NCBI GenBank assembly: GCA_012396115.1 | Contig: JAAXOU010000019.1 | Span: 1-35,951, forward strand | Direction of reading: 5' to 3' | DNA length: 35,951 bases | From: Streptomyces somaliensis DSM 40738 | GTDB lineage: Bacteria; Actinomycetota; Actinomycetes; Streptomycetales; Streptomycetaceae | Part shown: positions 19,362 to 26,767 of the stretch, piece by piece | How the letters are laid out: the number at the start of each line of letters is the position of its first letter | How positions within the stretch are numbered: the first letter of the stretch is position 1 | Notes under the pieces: generated by a model | What the model was told of the DNA's origin: nothing | The model's database searches: none | Seen by the model: the letters and a program-made list of their open reading frames with translations, nothing else | Made by a program: the position numbers and the translations under genes

Positions 19362-21623
19362 ATGGACTTCGAAGCACTCCACTCGGCCAATTTCACCCAG
19401 CTCGACGGCACGGTCGCGGACTGGTCGGGCATGGTCAGAAGGCTCGGGCAGTTGGAGAAGGATGCCCGGGAAGGGCTCCAAGGCAAGGCGGCCAAGGCCG
19501 ACTGGGCCGGCTACAACGCCGCCGTGTCCCGTGCGTTCGTCGGCAAGACGGCCGGGGAGTTCGCCGACGCCCACACGCAGGCCGCGTCGATCCGGAACAT
19601 CCTGCGGGACGCCCGGGACGAACTGAAGACCCAGCAACGGCTGTTGAAGGAGGCCGTCGAACGCGGCCGGGGCAAGGACCTCACGGTCCGGGTGTCGGGG
19701 AGCGGCTTCACCGTCACCCCGAACCCGGGCTCCGCGTCCGCCGGCGCCGACAAGGACGCCACGGCACTGCGTGACGAACTGCAGCGGATCCTGGACAAGG
19801 CGACGGAGATCGACGACTCGGCGGCGAAGGTGCTGAGAGCCCTCGTCGACCTGACGGACCACGGCTTCTCAGGCGCCAGGTACAAGGACCGCGACTCGGC
19901 CGCCGCAGCGCTGCGGGACGCGGAACGCCTGGCGAAGCTGGCGGGCAAGGACCCCGCCGACTTCACCGTCGAAGACTTCGACGCGCTGAACGCGGGGCTC
20001 AGGAAGCACTCGGGTGACGAACTGTTCGCGGAGCGCTTCGCCGAGAAACTGGGCGCCGGCGGCACGCTGCGCTTCTGGGCGGGGATCAACAACCCGGCCG
20101 TCAACGGAGATGTCGGACGCGCCCGTCTCGACCAGCTCGACGACCTGCAGAAGCACCTGAGCCTGACACTCGCCACGGCGACGCAGGCCGACACTTTAGA
20201 GATGGTGCGCTGGCGCGGGGAGATGGTCGACCTCGGCGGCCAGCCCGTCCACAAGAACAGCGCACAGCTGGGCTTCCAGGTGATGAGCAACCTGATGCGC
20301 TGGGGGAACTTCGAGGACGGCTTCCTGAAGGACTACGGCTCCGCGCTGATGCAGAGGGAGAAGGAGTCCAGTGACAACGGCCGCCACGCTTCCCCCCTGT
20401 GGTCACGTCTGGGTGCCGATCCTCTCCTGAACCGTACCGGCACGGACTCCGGCTCGGACCCTCTGGTGGGCTTCCTGCGAGCGTTGTCCAACAACCCGGG
20501 GGCGGCGACGGACTTCTTCAACAGCTCTTTCCTGACCAAGGACGACGACCACGAGTTCATGATCGAAGGGAAAAACGAGAAGGCGGAGCTGTCCAACTTC
20601 GACTACCTCTTCGAAGAGCGGAAGTGGCCGCAGAACATGGATGGCAAGGGCGAGGAGAGCATCGCGGGCCACAACTACCTGGCGATGGCCCTGGAGGCCG
20701 CCACGACCGGCCACCCGGCGGGTCAGCTTCCGAGCGACGCCTCTCCCCCGCACACCGCGGCACAGGCCCGGCTCATGGAGAGCCTGGTCGCAGCCATCGG
20801 CGAGAAACCGGAACTCCTTAAGGACCATGGCTACATGTCCGACAGCATCGGGCAGATCGTGTCGGAGTACCTCCCGGACATCAACAGGTCAATTTCGGGT
20901 GATCCCACGAGCGAGGACGTCATGAGACTGTTCCCTATCTCCGGAGCACCTGCACCGGATCTCAATCACGCGGATGTCACTCGTCTCCTTCTCCTTATTG
21001 GCCAGAACCCGGAAAGCTATGCGGCCGTGGAGGTCGGCCAGAAAGCTTATATGGCCAACCTGCTTGACTATCACATGAACCCGGACCTTCCTAAGGAAAA
21101 TCGCTATACGCTCGGTACGGAGGATACTGTCAAAGAAATCGTCAGAAGCTCCAGCGAGGTCAGCGGGATTCTCGCCATTGGCCGGCAAGAAGCAGTGCTG
21201 GGCGAGGCAAAACAAGACGATCAAGACTACATAAACGCAATGAACAAGAGAAAGAGCCTAGTTTCGGGAGTTATCGGTCTTGGCATCGGTGTCGGAACTT
21301 CCTTCGTTGCTTCCCCACTCGTCGGGGCTGCAGCAGGCGGGGCTGCAAATACTGTGGCGGGTGTAGTAATCGAGCAAGCCTTTCAAGATGTCGAGGGAGA
21401 GAACACAAAAGGACGCTCCCGCGAAGTAGCAGGCTACTGGGAGGAAAGCAGGGAAAAGAATGCGAGGTTGGGGATGTCGGCAGTAAAAAGCGCCGCCGAG
21501 GCCCATAGCTCTCCCTACACTTCACAGGCTGCGGAATGGGGACGCACCAGCAGCCGGCAGGGGTTTAACGATGCCTCCGTATCGGTCGGCCAGATGGCAA
21601 AAGACCTTCAAACACCAAGCTGA
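19362..21623 (+). CDS. Cassette gene B2, candidate T7SS effector
   Basis: This is a 753-aa protein with no signal peptide. ATG 19362 is chosen because the sequence upstream is the A2 frame; a modest GAGGG lies 10 nt before it. The N-terminus is a helical domain with two WxG turns, W21-S-G and W48-A-G50, of the kind seen in Esx/LXG-type secretion domains. The central region (~100-460) is helical and charged. Residues ~632-668 (SGVIGLGIGVGTSFVASPLV and on) are Gly/Ala-rich and hydrophobic, compatible with a membrane-inserting or glycine-zipper segment. From about residue 508 (position ~20885) the DNA loses GC content, as do the lipoproteins that follow. TTA at 20196-20198 is a rare Streptomyces codon. 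No enzyme motif is visible. Confidence 0.85.
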   Translation: MDFEALHSANFTQLDGTVADWSGMVRRLGQLEKDAREGLQGKAAKADWAGYNAAVSRAFVGKTAGEFADAHTQAASIRNILRDARDELKTQQRLLKEAVERGRGKDLTVRVSGSGFTVTPNPGSASAGADKDATALRDELQRILDKATEIDDSAAKVLRALVDLTDHGFSGARYKDRDSAAAALRDAERLAKLAGKDPADFTVEDFDALNAGLRKHSGDELFAERFAEKLGAGGTLRFWAGINNPAVNGDVGRARLDQLDDLQKHLSLTLATATQADTLEMVRWRGEMVDLGGQPVHKNSAQLGFQVMSNLMRWGNFEDGFLKDYGSALMQREKESSDNGRHASPLWSRLGADPLLNRTGTDSGSDPLVGFLRALSNNPGAATDFFNSSFLTKDDDHEFMIEGKNEKAELSNFDYLFEERKWPQNMDGKGEESIAGHNYLAMALEAATTGHPAGQLPSDASPPHTAAQARLMESLVAAIGEKPELLKDHGYMSDSIGQIVSEYLPDINRSISGDPTSEDVMRLFPISGAPAPDLNHADVTRLLLLIGQNPESYAAVEVGQKAYMANLLDYHMNPDLPKENRYTLGTEDTVKEIVRSSSEVSGILAIGRQEAVLGEAKQDDQDYINAMNKRKSLVSGVIGLGIGVGTSFVASPLVGAAAGGAANTVAGVVIEQAFQDVEGENTKGRSREVAGYWEESREKNARLGMSAVKSAAEAHSSPYTSQAAEWGRTSSRQGFNDASVSVGQMAKDLQTPS

Positions 21624-21677
21624 CAAGCTGTACAGAGACACTGCTCGCTCACCTATAGAAGTCAGTGAGGACCAAAA

Positions 21678-22229
21678 GTGAATCTCGCAAGATCAACTCC
21701 TCCCTCGGGCATCGGGAAGTGGTTGACTACTTTCCTTACGCTCACCTTGGGACTCAGCGCATGCTCTCCACCATTGCAGCGCGAATACCGGACACCCAGC
21801 TCCCTATGCGACATAAAGGTTTCACCACATCTAGTGGAGGCAGTTCTTCCGCCGGGAAAAAAAATTACCCAAACCGCGAAGCCGGGGGTTGGCTCCAGAC
21901 GGTGCTACGTATATGTTGACGACGAAGAAGTTCTCGCCTCTGCGACGGAATGGGCGGAGAAGGGGACTTCGCTCCGAAAATTCGCCGAAGGCATGTACGG
22001 AATCAAACCGAGCGACAAAGTAACTGCCGACGGGAAGTACCTGTATTCCGCCACCGGGGCAATCGGCCTGGTGAAGTGTCCTGCGCCAGACTTTAAGCAA
22101 ACAGAGAGTGACCTTTTCGCCTGGATTCGAACTGGCGGAGATCCTGTCAACGAATCCGATATCCAGTCCCTCATCAGGGCGTACACGGAGGCAGCCTCCA
22201 GTTCCGTTGCTTGCAGGGAAGACATCTAG
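21678..22229 (+). CDS. Cassette lipoprotein C2
   Basis: This is a 183-aa lipoprotein starting at GTG 21678 with GAGG 8 nt upstream. The n-region is basic, the h-region contains WLTTFLTLTLGLSAC, and the lipobox Cys is C29, so it should be anchored on the outer face of the membrane. The mature part has REYRTPSSLC, LPPGKKITQTAKPGVGSRRC and SATGAIGLVKC motifs with conserved cysteines, shared with C3, and distantly with C1. It follows B2 by 54 nt. The base composition is lower in GC than the flanking chromosome. Candidates for its role are an immunity protein or surface partner of B2. No homologous domain is recognised. Confidence 0.85.
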   Translation: MNLARSTPPSGIGKWLTTFLTLTLGLSACSPPLQREYRTPSSLCDIKVSPHLVEAVLPPGKKITQTAKPGVGSRRCYVYVDDEEVLASATEWAEKGTSLRKFAEGMYGIKPSDKVTADGKYLYSATGAIGLVKCPAPDFKQTESDLFAWIRTGGDPVNESDIQSLIRAYTEAASSSVACREDI

Positions 22230-22495
22230 TGATCCCTAAAAACAAGAAGCCTTTTCAGGCCAGGTCCGATGTAGGTGACGGGCGGACCGGCCGAAACGCA
22301 CAGAGTCTCCGTGCCGTTGAGCGAGCTGCTTAACGTCGAGTCGACGGGCCGGGCAGGCTTGGATCACACCGTGTGCGCGGGCTGCGGTCAGGGCGGGCGG
22401 GCAACGCTCGCGAGAACCACCTCTAGCCACCAGCCGCCATCGCCCACAAGCCACACCACAAGAAGCGTTCAGTCGCAAAAATCTGGAAGGACTAA
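22230..22495. other. GC-rich spacer between the two lipoprotein genes
   Basis: The 266-nt gap between C2 and C3 is clearly richer in GC than the genes on either side. It has open frames on both strands but none with recognisable similarity. The plus-strand end reads HKPHHKKRSVAKIWKD before a stop in one frame, which could be the tail of a lost gene. I see no IS ends in it. It may be inserted DNA or the remnant of a deleted gene. Confidence 0.4.
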
Positions 22496-23068
22496 TTGAA
22501 AGGCGTCGAATCAAAACGATCGAGGGTTTTGATAAGGCCCTGCAAGGGATTCTTGGCACGAGAAGAAGTCATCAAGCACTGGACAGCCTTGCTGACAGTA
22601 GCCCTCCTATTGGGGGCTTGCTCTTCGCCGCCGCAGCGAGAATATAAAACTCCTAATTCGCTATGCGGGGCAAAGGTCCCGAAAAATCTTCTAGAAACAG
22701 TTCTTCCGCCGGGGAAAAGGATCTCTCAGACCGCAAAGCCCGGAATCGGCTCCAGAAGATGCTACCTAGATGTCGACAATAAGGGTGCACTGGTTGTCGC
22801 AGTAGAGTGGGTAGCGGAAGGGACTTCACTGGAGCAGTTCTCTCGTAGCGCACGCGGCATCGACCCTGGCGACAGGGCTACCGCTGATGGCCGGTATCTT
22901 TATTCACCTACCGGGGCAGTCGGGTTTGTGGAGTGTCCTACTCCAGGCCGTAGGTACGTCGAGAGCGATGCCAACGGCGACCTTCTCGCTTGGATCCGAA
23001 CCGGAGATGAGCCCGCGAAGGAGTCAGATATCAAGTCCCTCATTGAGCCTTTTCCAACCTGTGTCTGA
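22496..23068 (+). CDS. Cassette lipoprotein C3, truncated by an IS element
   Basis: This 190-aa reading frame is homologous to C2 along its whole length (REYKTPNSLC, LPPGKRISQTAKPGIGSRRC, SPTGAVGFVEC, LLAWIRTGDEP). The TTG at 22496-22498 has GGAAGG 5 nt upstream and gives a 41-residue leader ending in GAC (C42); a TTG at 22553 would give a shorter, more standard signal peptide. The last residues, EPFPTCV, and the stop lie inside the left inverted repeat of an IS5-type element. The C-terminal ~15 residues of C2 (ending SSVACREDI) have no counterpart, so C3 lost its natural 3' end. It may still be expressed. Confidence 0.75.
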   Translation: MKGVESKRSRVLIRPCKGFLAREEVIKHWTALLTVALLLGACSSPPQREYKTPNSLCGAKVPKNLLETVLPPGKRISQTAKPGIGSRRCYLDVDNKGALVVAVEWVAEGTSLEQFSRSARGIDPGDRATADGRYLYSPTGAVGFVECPTPGRRYVESDANGDLLAWIRTGDEPAKESDIKSLIEPFPTCV

Positions 23069-23094
23069 AGTCGGGCAGTTGGGCTGACAACGTG

Positions 23095-23153
23095 GTGAAG
23101 CCCCTGGTAGATGGATTTTCGACCAAGAGAACCGTCTCCACCAGAGGCTTCAC
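23095..23153 (+). promoter_or_regulatory. Hairpin just upstream of the transposase start
   Basis: The sequences 23095-23114 (GTGAAGCCCCTGGTAGATGG) and 23134-23153 (complement of GTGAAGCCTCTGGTGGAGAC) pair over most of 20 bp with a ~19-nt loop. The right arm ends immediately before the GTG start at 23154 and contains the only candidate ribosome-binding site (AGAGG, 23143-23147). In read-through mRNA from outside the element the site would be sequestered, a known protection strategy of other IS elements. This is inferred from sequence. Confidence 0.6.
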
Positions 23154-23918
23154 GTGCTTGTCTACCCGTCGGGCGTCGACGTGTCCAGCTCCGCCCTCCG
23201 CTTCCTCACACAACAACTGCGGCGCCACCCCCGCACGATCGGCTCCCGTTGGCGGCGCCTGAGCGCCGGCCGCCAGGCCCTGCCCACCCTCGCTCATCTG
23301 CGGATGGGACACACCTACGCCCAGCTCGCCGCCGGATTCGGCACCGGCACCACGACGGCCTACCGCTATGTCACCGAAGCGGTCGACCTCCTGGCCGCTC
23401 TCGCCCCCGGCCTGACCGACGCGGTCCGCACCGCGTCGGCGAAGGCGTACCTGATCCTGGACGGCACGCTCCTGCCGATCGACCGCATTGCCGCGGACCG
23501 GCCGTTCTACTCCGGCAAGCACAAGAGACACGGGATGAACGTGCAGGTCATCGCCGACCCCTTCGGCCGGCTGCTGTGGGCCTCACCGGCCCTGCCCGGC
23601 GCCGTCCACGACGTTCGCGCGGCCCGCGAGCACGGCATCGTCGACGCCCTGGCCGAGGCCGGGATCCCGTGCTGGGCCGACAAGGGATACCGAGGTGCCG
23701 GCGGCACGGTGCGCACCCCGTGCTGGGGGCGGTGGGAGACCCTCTCCGCAGGTCAGCAGGCGGTCAACCGGTCCCATGCGAAGATCCGGGCCCTCGTCGA
23801 GCAGGCCGTCGCTACCCTCAAGTCCTGGCGACTTCTGCGCAAACTGCGGTGCTCGACCACCCGGATCACCAGCCTCGTCCAAGCCGTCCTCACCTTGCAT
23901 CTGACCAGCTCAGCGTGA
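23154..23918 (+). CDS. IS5-family type transposase (DDE_Tnp_4-like)
   Basis: This 254-aa protein has an N-terminal helix-turn-helix region (LPTLAHLRMGHTYAQLAAGF and following) and a DDE core: D in YLILDGTLLPIDR, D in GAVHDVRAARE, and E in ALVEQAVATLKSW. It looks complete, so the element may be active. GTG 23154 is the start (MLVYPSGVD), with the ribosome-binding site inside a hairpin. The stop (23916-23918) overlaps the right inverted repeat by one base. Confidence 0.9.
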   Translation: MLVYPSGVDVSSSALRFLTQQLRRHPRTIGSRWRRLSAGRQALPTLAHLRMGHTYAQLAAGFGTGTTTAYRYVTEAVDLLAALAPGLTDAVRTASAKAYLILDGTLLPIDRIAADRPFYSGKHKRHGMNVQVIADPFGRLLWASPALPGAVHDVRAAREHGIVDALAEAGIPCWADKGYRGAGGTVRTPCWGRWETLSAGQQAVNRSHAKIRALVEQAVATLKSWRLLRKLRCSTTRITSLVQAVLTLHLTSSA

Positions 23919-23936
23919 GGTTGGAAAAGGCTCACT

Positions 23937-24419
23937 GGCCGAACCTGGGGCGCCAAAGGCGCGACGCCGGTGGTCCGTCGCACCGGCAACCGGTTCTCCG
24001 TGAACGCGATGTCCGCAATCAGCACCCGCGGCCGGATGCACTTCATGGTCCTCACCGGGACCTTCGACGCGAAGGTCATGTCCCGCTTCCTCGCCCGGCT
24101 CGTCGGCCACTTCGACCGCAAGGTCCACCTGATCGTCGACCGGCACTCGGCCCACCGCTCGAAGGCGGTACGGGCGTGGCTCGCCGACCACAAGGACCAG
24201 GTCGAGCTGCACTTCCTGCCGTCGTACTCACCCGAGCTGAACCCCGACGAGCTGGTCAACGCCGACCTCAAACGCAGCCTGCCCCACACCCACCGGGCCA
24301 GGAACCAGGCCAAACTCGCCGCCGAAACCCGCAGGTTCTTCCACCGTCGACAACGCCAGCCCCACATCGTTACCGGCTACTTCAAAGCCCCGCACGTCCG
24401 CTACATCCTCGACGAGTGA
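23937..24419 (+). pseudogene. 5'-truncated IS630-family transposase
   Basis: In frame from 23937 the product reads GRTWGAKGATPVVRRTGN and continues to ILDE at 24419. It has the second DDE aspartate in LIVDRHSAHRSK and the final motif FLPSYSPELNPDE typical of IS630 transposases. The N-terminal half, with the DNA-binding domain and the first Asp, is missing, and the remaining sequence begins within 3 nt of the right end of the IS5-type element. It is therefore a fragment left by a deletion. Confidence 0.85.
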
Positions 24420-24640
24420 ACCCAATGAGTTTCTGATCAATATGGCGACTTCTGGCGCATGCCGCAACAAGGTCTGGCGACCGTGGGGGAGAGACCGTCG
24501 CGATAGTAGGCACGTTCGCCGTATGGACATCGGATGACCGCCGAGGTCATCAGGCTGGCTACTTTTCGCTACCTGACCCTGCGGAGCAAGGTCTCCGTCA
24601 TCTTGCCAACCGGGGGACACGGCCGCTCCACTTCCTGAAA
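24420..24640. other. Intergenic gap after the IS630 fragment
   Basis: I see no gene in this segment and no recognisable right end of the IS630 element. It probably contains the remaining IS end and chromosomal sequence between the island and the esxA terminator. Confidence 0.4.
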
Positions 24641-24680
24641 AAGGAGAAGGGGCGGACACCTCCCGCGCGTGTCCGCCCCT
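24636..24680 (-). terminator. esxBA operon terminator
   Basis: GGGGCGGACAC (24649-24659) pairs perfectly with GTGTCCGCCCC (24669-24679). On the minus strand the stem is followed by TTCTCCTTTTT, a rare T-rich tail in this genome. It lies 27 nt past the esxA stop. A decayed copy is present at 18428-18475. Confidence 0.85.
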
Positions 24681-24705
24681 GTCCGGTGTTGGCCGGTGCC
24701 GTCGC

Positions 24706-25005
24706 TTACATGAAGTTCGACGCGGCCTTCTTGTCGCCCTGCTGGTAGGCGGGAGCGGCCTCGCGGACCGCCCGGGCGATCTGGTTCAGCGCCTTGTGGA
24801 TCTCCATCGCCCTGCGGTCCCAGTCGGTCTGCGCGGTCTTGTACGCCTCGCGCGCCTCGCCCTCCCAGAGGTCGGAGATCGACGCGATCTTCGCCTGGAT
24901 GGCCTCCAGGCTGGTGTTCAGCCGTTCGGCCTGCTTCTCGATGTTGCCCGCGGCCTCCTGCAGGCTCGAGTAGGTGACGATCATCGTGCCGTCGTTGTGC
25001 GCCAT
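24706..25005 (-). CDS. esxA: WXG100 secreted protein EsxA
   Basis: This is a 99-aa ESAT-6-like helical-hairpin protein, secreted by the T7SS as a dimer with its partner. The W47-E-G49 motif is in SISDLWEGEAREAYKT, and Y87-QQG-D91 is a YxxxD secretion signal near the C-terminus. ATG 25003-25005 has GGAGG 5 nt upstream. It is the last gene of the minus-strand group, followed by a terminator. In S. coelicolor the EsxA/EsxB heterodimer is needed for sporulation. The esxA/esxB assignment follows the order of the S. coelicolor operon as I remember it and could be swapped. Confidence 0.92.
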   Translation of the reverse strand: MAHNDGTMIVTYSSLQEAAGNIEKQAERLNTSLEAIQAKIASISDLWEGEAREAYKTAQTDWDRRAMEIHKALNQIARAVREAAPAYQQGDKKAASNFM

Positions 25006-25067
25006 CGGTCCTCCAACCGGATCGTGCTGTCGTGTGCCGGCCGAGAGCAGTGCACGGCCGGGAAGGG

Positions 25068-25427
25068 TCAGTACTTGTTGAGATTCGAAGTGCGGGCCTC
25101 GGTCGAGGAGTCGCCCGAGTAGCCCTCCGCCACGTCGACTCCGCGGAGGGCGGCCTCCACCTCGGTGTCCGTGTTGCCGGCGATGGTGCGGGCCGCCTCG
25201 ATGGCCTCCTGGAACTTCAGCAGGAGCTTGCCGATGCCGACCATGTTCTGGTTGATCGCGTTCTGCTTCACGTTGAACGCACCGGCACCGATACCGGCCC
25301 AGCGGCCCTCCAGGCTGTCGATCGTCCCCTGCAGGACGGACAGCTGGCTCTTCACGTCGTCGAACTGGGAGGTCAGCTCCTGCTGCAACTTCGTGAGGGC
25401 AACGCCATTGACCTTCTGGACTGCCAT
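25068..25427 (-). CDS. esxB: WXG100 secreted protein EsxB
   Basis: This is a 119-aa WXG100 protein with W43-A-G45 in SLEGRWAGIGAGAFNVKQNA. Both flanking helices are hydrophilic with heptad-like Leu/Ile. The C-terminal tail is longer than in EsxA and Ser/Thr/Asn-rich, without an obvious YxxxD (a YSGDS is present). ATG 25425-25427 is preceded by GAGAGGAAG about 8 nt upstream. It is 62 nt upstream of esxA and 75 nt downstream of mycosin 1, consistent with a co-transcribed operon. Confidence 0.9.
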   Translation of the reverse strand: MAVQKVNGVALTKLQQELTSQFDDVKSQLSVLQGTIDSLEGRWAGIGAGAFNVKQNAINQNMVGIGKLLLKFQEAIEAARTIAGNTDTEVEAALRGVDVAEGYSGDSSTEARTSNLNKY

Positions 25428-25502
25428 GCGATGTGCTTCCTCTCTGGAGGTTCCCGGTGGGTCGGATCGCCACCGTCGGGTGCGGGCGGCTTGTTCCTGC
25501 CG

Positions 25503-26741
25503 CTATGCCGTACGGCGCTTGCGTACGAAGAAGACGCCTCCCGCGACGACGACCACGGCTGCGGCGCCGCCAAGAATGAGGCCGAGGGAGCTCCCGTCCC
25601 CGGCTTCCCCGCCGGAGCCTGCCACGGCCTGACCGGGCGTGGACCGGCCCTGCGGGGCTTGTGACGAAGCTGGTGCAGACGCGGCGGGCGAGGCGGACGA
25701 ACCGCCCTTGGCGCCCGTCGTGTTCTCGTTCGTCAGGGGGTTGATGTTGGGGTCACCCGGCTTGCCCAGGCCGCGGTTGATGTGGGCTCCGGGACGGACG
25801 ATGCCGTGGCCCAAGTAGCTGCTCGTCGTGCCGGGCTTCCAGCCTTCACTCCGGGCGGCACTCTCGAACATGACGCGCAGGACCTGGTTCGCGGTCCAAT
25901 CCGGGTGCAGGGACCAGATCAGGGCGGCGGTGGCGGAGGCGATGGCAGTGGCGGCGCTGGTGCCGTCCGCTCCGTCGCAGTAACGGGTGAACGTCGCGTC
26001 GCACCACCGCGGGATGTCGCTTCCCGGAGCCGAGATGTCCACCATTTCGCCGTGCGTGGAGTACTTGCCGACCCGCCCCTTGGAATCGGTGGCCGCGACC
26101 CCCACGACTTCGGGCAGTCCCACAGGGTATTGCAGTTTGTTGTCCTCGTCTCCGGTGTTGCCGACCGAGGCAAACATGAGCTTGCCCTTGCTTTGGGCGT
26201 ACTTTGCGGCTTCGATCATGCGATCGGTATTACCGCTACCACCGAAAGACATACTAATGATTTTTGCATCAGTATCCGCTGCAGCGCGAATGGCGTCTTC
26301 GACATCCCAAGAGTTCTTTCGCCTGCTGATGTCATCACCCGCGATGCGAAATGGGATGATCTTGGCGCCCGGAGCAAGCCCTTGAAGACCCCCGTTACGT
26401 CCGGTTCCTGCGATCAACTCGGCCATGGTGGTGCCATGACCCGAATAATCGTCGGTTTTGCCGTCCGCCTTAGTTGCGTCCCACCCTTTGAGGACCTGCC
26501 CCTTAAGTGATGGGGTGGATGCGTTAACACCCGAGTCGATCACGGCAACCTTGATGCCTTCGCCTCTGGTCTTCTTCCAGATCTTGTCGACGTGCATCGC
26601 GTCCAGGTACCACTGCTGGGCGCGCATGTCCTCCGCCGCAGCGGCGGGAGCCAGGCCGACGAACCCGATGGTCCACGCGCTTACGAGCGCGACCGCGCAT
26701 GTGACCCGTCGCCTCAGCCGACGCGCCGTTCCTGTTGTCAT
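25503..26741 (-). CDS. mycP: Mycosin-type subtilisin protease (MycP, first copy)
   Basis: Mycosins are membrane-anchored subtilisin-like serine proteases of the T7SS that stabilise the membrane complex and cleave some substrates. This 412-aa protein has a signal peptide (1-36), the triad D69 (VAVIDSG), H102 (GHGTTMAELIAG) and S262 (GTSAATA), oxyanion N195, a two-Cys loop (C247, C255), an extracellular Ser/Gly/Ala-rich linker (~333-385) and one C-terminal span (387-406) followed by a basic tail. ATG 26739-26741 has GGGAG 6 nt upstream. It starts 27 nt after the 562-aa gene. Confidence 0.95.
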   Translation of the reverse strand: MTTGTARRLRRRVTCAVALVSAWTIGFVGLAPAAAAEDMRAQQWYLDAMHVDKIWKKTRGEGIKVAVIDSGVNASTPSLKGQVLKGWDATKADGKTDDYSGHGTTMAELIAGTGRNGGLQGLAPGAKIIPFRIAGDDISRRKNSWDVEDAIRAAADTDAKIISMSFGGSGNTDRMIEAAKYAQSKGKLMFASVGNTGDEDNKLQYPVGLPEVVGVAATDSKGRVGKYSTHGEMVDISAPGSDIPRWCDATFTRYCDGADGTSAATAIASATAALIWSLHPDWTANQVLRVMFESAARSEGWKPGTTSSYLGHGIVRPGAHINRGLGKPGDPNINPLTNENTTGAKGGSSASPAASAPASSQAPQGRSTPGQAVAGSGGEAGDGSSLGLILGGAAAVVVVAGGVFFVRKRRTA

Positions 26742-26767
26742 CCTGGCTCCCTGCACCTTTCCTGTAC

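Larger units (their letters stand above)
23044..23934 (+). mobile_element. IS5-family type insertion sequence
   Basis: TGAGCCTTTTCCAACCT at 23044-23060 reappears inverted at 23918-23934, giving 17-bp perfect terminal inverted repeats around an 891-bp element with one transposase gene. The flanks (ending CCCTCAT, starting CTGGCCG) show no target duplication. The element truncates C3 on its left and abuts a 5'-truncated IS630-type gene on its right. This suggests an adjacent deletion after insertion. Confidence 0.85.

Noticed and set aside
22275..22499. A 74-codon frame between C2 and C3.
   Set aside because: There is no ribosome-binding site and no recognisable sequence; base composition differs from both neighbours.
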